Below are positions 45,867-53,152 of a DNA stretch of 64,000 nt, in pieces. This DNA comes from Allomesorhizobium camelthorni (GTDB taxonomy: Bacteria > Pseudomonadota > Alphaproteobacteria > Rhizobiales > Rhizobiaceae): assembly GCF_011045125.1 (NCBI RefSeq), contig NZ_JAAKZF010000021.1, forward strand, positions 1-64,000, read 5' to 3'. The notes beneath the pieces are model-generated. The model made no database searches and was not told the origin of the DNA. It was given only the letters and a program-made list of their open reading frames with translations. The translations under genes were made by a program, and so were the position numbers. How positions within the stretch are numbered: position 1 is the stretch's first letter; the number at the start of each line of letters is the position of its first letter.

Positions 45867-46445
45867 ATGGAAACGAACCATCCGGAACCGGCCGGCCTCT
45901 CCGGCGCCCCGCGGAAGAAGAGCTGGGGCAAGCGCATCGCCATAGGCGGCATTGCGATAGCGGCGCTTGCCGGCGTCGGCGTCGCCGGCGCGCTCAGCCA
46001 GGATTACGAGCGCATGCAGCGCTTCGGCATGGGCTGGGGCGACGGCGGACCCGGCATGCACATGCAGGCCAATTTCCGCCACCACATGGGTTTTGGCGGC
46101 CCGGGTTTTGGCGGGCGCCACTTCGAGCGCATGCTTGAGGAGATCGACGCCACACCCGAGCAGGAAGAGAAGCTGGAGGCGATCATGGACAAGCTCCATG
46201 ACGATGTCCGCCCGATCATGCGCGGCTTCCGCGATACGCGAGACGATGTCGCCAAGCTGCTCGGCGCAGCAACCATCGACCGCGAGGCGGCGGAGAAGCT
46301 GCGGGCCGAGCGTGTTGCGGCGGTCGACGAAGCCTCGCGCAAGCTGACAGCGGCGCTGCTCGACGCCGCCGAGGTGCTGACGGCCGAGCAGCGCGCGGAA
46401 CTGGTCGAGCATTTCGAGGATCGCGGCTGGCACCGCCGCTGGTAA
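45867..46445 (+). CDS. Spy/CpxP-like periplasmic protein (LTxxQ motif, heavy-metal resistance type)
   Basis: A 192-residue protein starting at ATG 45867 after AAAGGA. A basic N-terminus and one hydrophobic segment (IAIGGIAIAALAGVGVAGALS, about residues 24-44) anchor or export it. The remainder is helical and rich in His and Met near residues 63-90 (MHMQANFRHHMGFGGPGFGGRH), then has the paired motifs ATPEQEEKLEAI and LTAEQRAELVEHF. Such proteins act as periplasmic chaperones or metal-stress sensors. It lies directly before a two-component system, as in many envelope or metal-stress loci. Confidence 0.8.
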   Translation: METNHPEPAGLSGAPRKKSWGKRIAIGGIAIAALAGVGVAGALSQDYERMQRFGMGWGDGGPGMHMQANFRHHMGFGGPGFGGRHFERMLEEIDATPEQEEKLEAIMDKLHDDVRPIMRGFRDTRDDVAKLLGAATIDREAAEKLRAERVAAVDEASRKLTAALLDAAEVLTAEQRAELVEHFEDRGWHRRW

Positions 46446-46488
46446 GCTCTGTACCGGCGCAGTTTCGAATCGGAGCGAATAAACGGAC

Positions 46489-47190
46489 ATGGCGGACCAG
46501 GTTCTCATCGTCGACGACGACAGGCGCCTGTCCGCCATGCTCGCGGAATATCTGACGGGCAACGGCTTTCGTGTGCAAGCGGCGGAGACGGCGGGCGCAG
46601 GCATTGCCGAGGTCGCACGGCTGTCGCCTGATGCCGTGGTTCTCGACGTGATGCTGCCCGACATGGACGGCTTCGAGGCGCTCAAGCGTATCCGCGCGAG
46701 CTCCGATGTGCCGGTGCTGATGCTGACGGCGCGAGGCGACGAGACTGACCGCATCGTGGGGCTGGAGATCGGCGCCGACGATTATCTGCCGAAACCGTTC
46801 AATCCGCGGGAATTGCTGGCGCGGCTGAAGGCGATCCTGCGCCGCCGCAACGCCGGCGCGAACGCCTCCCCGCGCATTCTGCGCTTCGGACAGCTGGAGA
46901 TCGACCCTTCGTCGCGCTCGGCCCGCGTCGACGGGCGCGATTGCCCGATGACCAGCTACCAGTTCGACCTGCTGGTGGCGCTTGCCGAAAATGCCGGACG
47001 CACGCTGTCGCGCGAACAACTCATGGACATGGTCAAGGGCGAAGAACTGGAAGCCTTCGACCGGTCGATAGATGTGCATGTCTCGCGCATCCGCGCCGCG
47101 ATCGAGACTGATCCGAAACATCCTCGCCGCATCATCACCGTGCGCGGCGCAGGCTATGTCTTTGCCCGTTTTCAGGACGGTGACAGATAG
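46489..47190 (+). CDS. OmpR/PhoB-family response regulator
   Basis: A 233-residue regulator. The receiver domain has the acidic pair in VLIVDDDRRLS, the phosphoacceptor Asp52 in VLDVMLPDMDGFEAL, Thr in LMLTARGD and Lys in YLPKPFNPREL. The C-terminal winged helix contains LVALAENAGRTLSREQLM and ends with RRIITVRGAGYVF. The partner kinase starts 3 bases after its stop. It probably controls the Spy-like gene upstream in response to envelope or metal stress. Confidence 0.93.
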   Translation: MADQVLIVDDDRRLSAMLAEYLTGNGFRVQAAETAGAGIAEVARLSPDAVVLDVMLPDMDGFEALKRIRASSDVPVLMLTARGDETDRIVGLEIGADDYLPKPFNPRELLARLKAILRRRNAGANASPRILRFGQLEIDPSSRSARVDGRDCPMTSYQFDLLVALAENAGRTLSREQLMDMVKGEELEAFDRSIDVHVSRIRAAIETDPKHPRRIITVRGAGYVFARFQDGDR

Positions 47191-47193
47191 GCC

Positions 47194-48438
47194 ATGCTCA
47201 ACAGCCTTTTCGTCAAGATCTATCTCACCGTGCTGGCCAGCCTCGCGGTCGTGGCTATCGCAAGCGGGGTCTTCGTGCGCATGGGCATGGAACGCGAACA
47301 TGCCGGCTGGAGCGGCCGGCGCGACGCCTTCATCGCGGCGATGCTGCCGGCGGATTCCGACCCCGCTATGCTGCAGGCGACGGTGCAGCGCCTCTCCGCC
47401 GCCTTCGATGCCGACATCTCCGTCTACGGCCCCCAAGGCCGGCTGCTTGCAGCGGCCGGCCGCCCGGTCCCCCAGGACGAGATCGGATTCCGGCGCAGGA
47501 TGCACCCTGGCGGGCATCACCTGCTGGTCAGTCGGCTGCCGGACGGAAGGGTGGTCGCGGCGCGGATGAGAATGCCATTCGGCCCGGTCGGTCGCACCCC
47601 CCTTGCCTATCTCGCGCTGATCGCCGCGGCGATAGGGCTTGCCGCCTTTCCGGTCGTACGCCACCTCACGCGCCGCCTTGAAGCGTTGCGCCAGGGCGTG
47701 GATCGCTGGGGCGAGGGCGCTCTCGACACGCGCGTCGCCGTGAGAGGCAAGGACGAGGTGGCGGCGGTGGCGGCGAGCTTCAACCGCGCCGCCGAGCAGA
47801 TCGAGCAGCTGCTTGCCGCGCACCGGTCGTTGCTTGCCAATGCCAGCCACGAGTTGCGCTCGCCGCTCGCGCGCTTGCGCATGGCGATCGACCTCGATGC
47901 AGCCGGACAAAGCGGCCTGGTGCGAGACGAGATCGTGCGCGACCTCGCCGAGCTCGACGCGCTGGTAGAGGAGATCCTGCTAGCCAGCCGGCTTGACCAT
48001 ATCGAGAAGCTTGAACGGATGGAGCCGGTGGATCTGCTGGCGCTCACGGCCGAGGAAGGTGCGCGCTCCGGCGTCGACGTCTCCGGCGAACCCGGCGTGG
48101 TGTCGGGCGACCCGAAGCTGCTCACGCGGCTGGCTCGCAATCTCATGCAGAACGCGCAGAGACATGGCAGCCCGCCGGTTAGCGCGCATGTGGGGGCCGA
48201 AGGCGGCACGGTGGTGCTCAAGGTGTGCGATCACGGGCCTGGCCTGCCGGAAGGAACCGGCGAGCGCGTCTTCGAGCCGTTCTTCCGGCCACAGGGCCGC
48301 AGCGAGACGGCCGGCGGCTGGGGTCTCGGCCTGTCGCTGGTGCGCCAGATCGCTTTGCATCACGGCGCAACCGTGCACCATGAATCGCCATCCGACGGCG
48401 GCGCCTGCTTCGTCGTCACGTTTCCAGCCACATCTTGA
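47194..48438 (+). CDS. Sensor histidine kinase of the OmpR-type two-component system
   Basis: A 414-residue inner-membrane kinase. Two helices (about residues 5-25 and 136-156) flank a periplasmic sensor of about 105 residues. Then come HAMP, HisKA with the phosphorylated His in LLANASHELRSPLARLR (about residue 221), and an HATPase domain with NLMQNAQRHG (N box), DHGPGLPEG (G1) and GWGLGLSLVRQI (G2). The order is the same as in CpxA/BaeS-like kinases. The signal is unknown; the Spy-like neighbour suggests envelope or metal stress. Confidence 0.93.
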   Translation: MLNSLFVKIYLTVLASLAVVAIASGVFVRMGMEREHAGWSGRRDAFIAAMLPADSDPAMLQATVQRLSAAFDADISVYGPQGRLLAAAGRPVPQDEIGFRRRMHPGGHHLLVSRLPDGRVVAARMRMPFGPVGRTPLAYLALIAAAIGLAAFPVVRHLTRRLEALRQGVDRWGEGALDTRVAVRGKDEVAAVAASFNRAAEQIEQLLAAHRSLLANASHELRSPLARLRMAIDLDAAGQSGLVRDEIVRDLAELDALVEEILLASRLDHIEKLERMEPVDLLALTAEEGARSGVDVSGEPGVVSGDPKLLTRLARNLMQNAQRHGSPPVSAHVGAEGGTVVLKVCDHGPGLPEGTGERVFEPFFRPQGRSETAGGWGLGLSLVRQIALHHGATVHHESPSDGGACFVVTFPATS

Positions 48439-48487
48439 TACGGCGGGCACATACCCATGTGAAAGCTGCCCCAAGCGGGACGGGAGG

Positions 48488-48745
48488 ATGATGAACGCAC
48501 GAATCCTCAACTGCGAGATTATCGAACCAGGCTGGACGACGCGCGTCTATGGCGGCGAGCTGACGCGTCGCGTAAGAGCGAGCGCATGCTGCCAGCTGGA
48601 TCCGAAACAATACGGCACGCACTCAATGAGGCGGACCAAGGCGTCGCAAATCTACAAGAAGACGGGCAATATCGTCGAAAATCAATTGACACCCTCGACA
48701 CGGAGAAAAATTAGCCCGGTCGCAATCCGCTCGGGCGTGGAATAA
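48488..48745 (+). pseudogene. Decayed tyrosine recombinase (integrase) fragment
   Basis: An 85-codon frame whose middle, LDPKQYGTHSMRRTKASQIYKKTGN (codons from 48597), is the HxxR catalytic box of a phage-type tyrosine recombinase. Upstream residues (GELTRRVRASACC) only loosely follow the expected RQYARxxxxWV helix. The downstream sequence loses the expected LLLGHTKxxSTVRYLG segment and the catalytic Tyr. The fragment is therefore truncated and shifted. It lies exactly between the two-component system and the arsenic genes, so it may mark the entry point of that region. Confidence 0.7.
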
Positions 48746-48777
48746 GCTGCTTAAGCGGCAAAGACGGGGAGGAACTG

Positions 48778-49674
48778 ATGGTGCGTTGCGGCTCGCACGG
48801 TGTGGGTATCGGCCGACTGTCCCGTCGTGACTTCTCGAAATTGGCGTTGGCCAGCGCGGTCGCGCTCGCTTTGCCGAGGCTCGCACGCGCACAGGACGAA
48901 CCCTTCAAGTTCGGCCTGACGCCTGTTTTCCTATCAAGCGACCTGGAGTTGCTCAGTCACCTGCGCAGCTATCTCGTTTCGAGGATAGGCGGTGCGGTCG
49001 AACTGGTCACGCGGCGCACCTATCAGGAGATCACGGCGCTGCTTGTTTCGGGGCAGATCCACGGCGCATGGATTTGCGGCTATCCCTATGTCCAGTTCAA
49101 GGCCGACCTCGACCTCGTCGCCACGCCTGTCTGGCACGGCAAGCCGCTTTACCAATCTTACCTGATCGCCGCCTCAAACCGACCGGTCGACGACTGGACC
49201 GGGCTTAAGGGTGATATTCACGCTTTTTCCGATCCGGATTCCAATTCCGGGTTCCTGGTGACGCGGGCGCTGCTTGCCGAAAACCAGCTTCGAACCAACC
49301 AATTCTTCTCGCGCAATTTCTACACCTACGGCCACCGCAACGTGATCAGGGCGGTTGCGTCCGGCCTCGCTCAGTCTGGAAGCGTGGACGGCTATGTCTG
49401 GGAGGTGATGCGCGAGATCGAGCCGGAGTTGGTGAACCGGACCATGATCGTGCGGAAATCGGAGTGGCTGGGATTTCCTCCGGTCGCCTCCCCGAAATCA
49501 TCGGCTGGCGACCCAAGGATTGCCGCGCTCCGGGACGCACTGGTCTCGATGTTCGACGATCCGGAAGGCAGAAAGGTGCTCGACATGCTGCGCCTCGACG
49601 GCTTCGCCGTCACGCCACCGGAGATTTTCGATACCATCGCCGCCAAGGTCGAAACGGTGAGGCAGTTCGGATGA
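48778..49674 (+). CDS. aioX: Arsenite-sensing periplasmic binding protein AioX
   Basis: A 298-residue PhnD-like periplasmic binding protein. A twin-arginine signal (LSRRDFSKLALASAVALALPRLARAQ) ends near residue 39. The mature protein has HGAWICGYPYVQF with Cys100; a single Cys at this place is essential for arsenite binding in characterised AioX. GGGGAGGAA precedes ATG 48778. It presents As(III) to the kinase AioS, whose gene overlaps it by four bases. First gene of aioXSRBA and next to a recombinase remnant. Confidence 0.9.
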   Translation: MVRCGSHGVGIGRLSRRDFSKLALASAVALALPRLARAQDEPFKFGLTPVFLSSDLELLSHLRSYLVSRIGGAVELVTRRTYQEITALLVSGQIHGAWICGYPYVQFKADLDLVATPVWHGKPLYQSYLIAASNRPVDDWTGLKGDIHAFSDPDSNSGFLVTRALLAENQLRTNQFFSRNFYTYGHRNVIRAVASGLAQSGSVDGYVWEVMREIEPELVNRTMIVRKSEWLGFPPVASPKSSAGDPRIAALRDALVSMFDDPEGRKVLDMLRLDGFAVTPPEIFDTIAAKVETVRQFG

Positions 49675-51125
49675 GCCCGTTCCGCTGGCAGGCGATCCCG
49701 CTCTCCTTCCGAGTCCCTGCCATCGTTGCCCTGCTGATGGTGGTGATCAGCGCAGCCATCTCCGAGAGGGTCCTCGACCGTCTGTCGCGCACCCAGGAAA
49801 GTTATCTCGACGGACTGGCAGGGACTTATCTGGACGGTCTGTCTTCGTCAGTGTTGCCCGCTGTGCTACGCGGAGATGTATGGGAAGTCTTCGACGCGCT
49901 CGACCGCTCCTCGTCCGTATATGAGTCCCTAGTACCGATCGAAACAGTTGTCACCGGCTCGGACGGGCGCGTGCTTGCTGCGACCGATCCCGACAAGATC
50001 AAGGCATATTCAGAACTCTCTGTCGAATACGCATCGCGATACGGTGCTGAGACCGTGACGATTGACGAAGACAGGAAGACAGGATTCGCACGCCGCGAAC
50101 TCGTCTATCAAGGCCAGCCAATCGGTGCGATCCACGCGACGTTCGACGTATCGCACCTGTTTGCCGAGCGGCGCGAAGTCCTGGTCACGCTCCTGGTGAC
50201 GAACGCGATCGTTGCCGGTCTTTTCGCATTTGGCGGCTTCTTGCTTGTCCATCGCATGATCGGTCCGATCCGCGTGCTGGAGAGCCATATGCGCTCGGCG
50301 GTTCACGGCGCGACCGAGCCAATATCGCCGGGTGAGATACCGCCAGGCGATGGCGAGGTCGCGAGCCTTTTTCATGGCTACAATACGCTCGTGTATGCCG
50401 AGCGCGATCGCGCGAACCTTGCTATGCGCCTTGCCGAAGAGGAGAAGCTGTCGAGCCTCGGGAGACTTGCTTCCGGCATGGCGCACGAGATCAACAACCC
50501 GCTCGGCGGCCTGTTCAACGCCATCGACACGTTGAAGAACCACGGGCAGACACCCGGGGTCCGAGACACGTCCATCAGCCTGATCGAGCGCGGGCTAGCC
50601 GGCATCCGCGACGTTGTCGAGGCGGCGCTTGCCACTTACCGCCCGGAGCGCTCGCGGCGTCCCCTCACGGCCGACGATTTCGACGATGTCCGGTTGCTGC
50701 TCAAGCCCGAACTGCGCCGCAAGCGACAGCAGCTCAAGTGGGACATCTTGTGGGACGGCGCGCGTGAGTTCCCTGTAAGGGGCGGCCCGGTGCGTCAGGC
50801 GGTGCTTAACCTCCTTCTCAACGCGGCGGCTGTCACACCCGAAGCAGGCGTCGTTTCGTTGCGGGCAAAGGGCGCAGGAAGAAGTCTTACAATCGAAATC
50901 GGCGACCAGGGTCCGGGGATGCCGCAGGAAATTGCGGGCATACTCGTCGACCGGGATCCTGGCCCCGCGGTGCGCGCCGGACGCGGCCTCGGTCTCTGGA
51001 TGGTCAGACGCGTGGTTGACGAACTCGGCGGAAGTGCCAGTATCGCACCCAAGAACGACGGAGGGACGGCGGTGACGCTGGAAATTCCCTTCGACAGGGA
51101 GGATGCCGAAGCCGATGCTGCCTGA
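49671..51125 (+). CDS. aioS: Sensor histidine kinase AioS
   Basis: A 484-residue membrane kinase starting inside the aioX stop; a longer frame upstream overlaps aioX and is not used. Helices at about residues 14-33 and 178-197 flank a periplasmic domain that should meet AioX. HAMP is followed by the dimerisation and phosphoacceptor box LGRLASGMAHEINNPLGGLFNAIDTL and an HATPase domain with NLLLNAAAV, GDQGPGMP and GRGLGLWMVRRVV. The HEINNPLGG form is typical of NtrB-like partners of sigma-54 regulators, matching AioR. Confidence 0.9.
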   Translation: MSPFRWQAIPLSFRVPAIVALLMVVISAAISERVLDRLSRTQESYLDGLAGTYLDGLSSSVLPAVLRGDVWEVFDALDRSSSVYESLVPIETVVTGSDGRVLAATDPDKIKAYSELSVEYASRYGAETVTIDEDRKTGFARRELVYQGQPIGAIHATFDVSHLFAERREVLVTLLVTNAIVAGLFAFGGFLLVHRMIGPIRVLESHMRSAVHGATEPISPGEIPPGDGEVASLFHGYNTLVYAERDRANLAMRLAEEEKLSSLGRLASGMAHEINNPLGGLFNAIDTLKNHGQTPGVRDTSISLIERGLAGIRDVVEAALATYRPERSRRPLTADDFDDVRLLLKPELRRKRQQLKWDILWDGAREFPVRGGPVRQAVLNLLLNAAAVTPEAGVVSLRAKGAGRSLTIEIGDQGPGMPQEIAGILVDRDPGPAVRAGRGLGLWMVRRVVDELGGSASIAPKNDGGTAVTLEIPFDREDAEADAA

Positions 51126-52458
51126 CCGCTCAAGGATAGGGCTTGTGGAGGACGACCCGGTCATGGGCGGTTCGATCGTCCAGCGGCTCGAACTCGAAGG
51201 TTGGGCGGTCACCTGGTGGCAATCGGGCCGCGAGGCCATCGCTGACATTCCCGCGGCAGCGCACGCGCTCGACGTCGTCATCTGCGACATCCGGCTCCCG
51301 GACATGTCTGGCGAGACCGTCTTCAACGAACTCGCCAGACAGCCCAATGCGCCTCCCTTCCTGTTCGTCACCGGCTTTGGCGAAGTTGATCAGGCCGTGC
51401 GGCTGATGCGCTCGGGCGCGGTCGATTTCATGACCAAGCCTTTCGAGATGGACGACTTTCTGAAGCGCATCGAATCCGGCCGCCGGACTACAAGTTCGGG
51501 AGTCAGGCTGAAGGGCTATTATCTCGGCGAATCTCCGGCCATCCAGCACGCGGAAGATTTGATCCACCGCTACGCAAACCACGACCTGCCCGTGCTCATC
51601 ACCGGAGAAACCGGTTCCGGAAAGGAAGTGGCGGCCAGGCTGCTGCACCAGATTTCCCCTCGCGCCGCGGAGCCGTTCATGGCGGTCAACTGCGCGGCGA
51701 TCCCCGCAGAGCTTCTCGAGAGCGAGATATTCGGCCACGAGAAAGGCGCGTTCACCGGAGCCGGGCGCCGGCATCTCGGCTATGCCGAGCGTGCGGGCAA
51801 GGGCACGCTCTTCCTGGACGAGATCGGCGACATGCCCCTGCCTCTGCAGGCCAAGCTGCTTCGACTCATCGAGGATAGAAGCCTGGTGCGCGTCGGCGGC
51901 GAGACACTGATCCCGTTCCGCGCCCGCATCGTGTCAGCCTCGCATCGCGAACTCGCAACTCGAGGAGGAACGAGCGGATTCCGGGAAGACCTCTATTTTC
52001 GTATCAACGTCCTGCCCGTAGAGATCCCGCCGCTTCGTCAGCGGCCGGAAGACATTGCGTGGCTTCTCGACAGGTTTCTCGCGAACGCCGTCAGCCGCTC
52101 GGAAACGCGCATCCGCGGGTTCAGTGCGCTCGCGGAAGAGGCCGCGCTTACATATGCGTGGCCCGGCAACGTCCGTGAACTTCGCAACCGTGTCGACCGC
52201 GCCGCCGCGCTTTCGACAAGCGAATGGATCATGCCGGGCGACCTGTTTCCCGAACACGCTGCCAAGGCCGGCAGCGCTGGATTCGTGCCGCTGGCCGACG
52301 TCAGGGATGCGGCCGAACGCCGTCAGATCGAGCGCGCGCTCGAAGAGACCGGCGGCCAGATTGCCAAGGCCGCGGGTTTGCTGGCTGTCTCGCGAACCAC
52401 CCTGTGGGAGAAGATGACACGGCTTGGTCTTGCCGAGCGGGCGCGTTCGGATTCCTGA
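51103..52458 (+). CDS. aioR: Sigma-54-dependent response regulator AioR
   Basis: A 451-residue NtrC-type activator. The receiver has EDD and the phosphoacceptor Asp in VVICDIRLPDMSGE. The AAA+ domain has Walker A GETGSGKE, the sigma-54 contact loop GAFTGA and Walker B GTLFLDEIGDMPL. A Fis-type helix-turn-helix (RRQIERALEETGGQIAKAAGLLAVSRTTLWEKMTRLGL) ends the protein. It starts within aioS (ATG 51103 or 51115). It should activate the sigma-54 promoter of aioBA through the tandem palindromes at 52445-52493; the first of these spans its own stop codon. Confidence 0.92.
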   Translation: MPKPMLPDRSRIGLVEDDPVMGGSIVQRLELEGWAVTWWQSGREAIADIPAAAHALDVVICDIRLPDMSGETVFNELARQPNAPPFLFVTGFGEVDQAVRLMRSGAVDFMTKPFEMDDFLKRIESGRRTTSSGVRLKGYYLGESPAIQHAEDLIHRYANHDLPVLITGETGSGKEVAARLLHQISPRAAEPFMAVNCAAIPAELLESEIFGHEKGAFTGAGRRHLGYAERAGKGTLFLDEIGDMPLPLQAKLLRLIEDRSLVRVGGETLIPFRARIVSASHRELATRGGTSGFREDLYFRINVLPVEIPPLRQRPEDIAWLLDRFLANAVSRSETRIRGFSALAEEAALTYAWPGNVRELRNRVDRAAALSTSEWIMPGDLFPEHAAKAGSAGFVPLADVRDAAERRQIERALEETGGQIAKAAGLLAVSRTTLWEKMTRLGLAERARSDS

Positions 52459-52493
52459 ACCCTCGGCAGTGCAACATGTTCGGATTTCCGAAC
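52445..52493 (+). promoter_or_regulatory. Tandem palindromes, putative AioR enhancer sites
   Basis: GTTCGGATTTCCGAAC (52478-52493) is a palindrome with 6-base arms. GTTCGGATTCCTGAAC (52445-52460) is a copy with 14 of 16 identical bases that includes the aioR stop codon. Their 33-base spacing is about three helical turns. They lie about 65-110 bases upstream of the -24 element, where NtrC-type activators bind. Confidence 0.75.
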
Positions 52494-52556
52494 GTCATTG
52501 GCTCCAGAAACCAGGCTGGTGTCGCTTTCCTCAACGCTAACAAACACTTACGTATC

Positions 52557-52572
52557 TGGCACGTCTGTTGCT
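52557..52572 (+). promoter_or_regulatory. Sigma-54 (RpoN) promoter of aioBA
   Basis: TGGCAC-GTCTG-TTGCT is a perfect match to the -24/-12 consensus (TGGCAC-N5-TTGCW), 43 bases before the aioB ATG. It depends on AioR, as known for aioBA in rhizobia and related bacteria. Confidence 0.92.
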
Positions 52573-52614
52573 TCGCATAGGACGACCTTTGTCGTTTCAT
52601 ATGGGAGGAACAGG

Positions 52615-53139
52615 ATGGAACGCTGCAACAGGCTGGTCGATGTCGGCCGTCGCCAATTCTTGAGGGGAAGCGCCTTCGCCGCTGCCGGAGCGGCCGCTGC
52701 GGTATCGCTGCCAGTAACTCCGGCGAGAGCCGCACCTGGACTAGCTCTGGTCGAATACCCCTCCAACAGGCTGGCAAACATCGCCGACCTGAAACCGAAC
52801 GAGCCGCTCGACGTCGGCTATCCCGATGACAATGCCCCCGGCGTCCTGCTGAAGCTCGGCACGCGCGTCGAAGGCGGAGCCGGACCCGATGGCGATATCG
52901 TCGGCTTCTCGACCGTATGCCCGCATAAGGGCTTTCCGCTGAACTACAACGCAGAGGACCGCACGCTGAACTGCCCCGGCCACTATTCCCGCTTCGACTG
53001 CGAGGCCGGAGGCCTTCAGATCTGGGGCCAAGCGACGCAGAACCTGCCGCAATACCAGCTTCGCGTGGACAAGAAGGGCGACATTTTCGCGGAGGGGCTC
53101 GACGAGCTCATCTACGGTCGCCTGTCGAACGTGCTCTAG
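52615..53139 (+). CDS. aioB: Arsenite oxidase small (Rieske) subunit AioB
   Basis: A 174-residue 2Fe-2S Rieske protein exported by Tat (GRRQFLRGSAFAAAGAAAAVSLPVTPARA). Cluster ligands are Cys102 and His104 (CPHKGF) and Cys120 and His123 (CPGHYS). The disulfide cysteines of the classical Rieske boxes are replaced by Phe107 and Gly122, as in the Rhizobium NT-26 enzyme. GGGAGGAA precedes ATG 52615. The subunit passes electrons from AioA to a c-type cytochrome in the periplasm. It is first in the sigma-54 transcript. Confidence 0.95.
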   Translation: MERCNRLVDVGRRQFLRGSAFAAAGAAAAVSLPVTPARAAPGLALVEYPSNRLANIADLKPNEPLDVGYPDDNAPGVLLKLGTRVEGGAGPDGDIVGFSTVCPHKGFPLNYNAEDRTLNCPGHYSRFDCEAGGLQIWGQATQNLPQYQLRVDKKGDIFAEGLDELIYGRLSNVL

Positions 53140-53152
53140 GGGAGGACCAGTC

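Noticed and set aside
46216-47910. A 564-codon minus-strand open frame across the response regulator and kinase
   Set aside because: It covers parts of three well-supported genes and has antisense-type composition without any motif.
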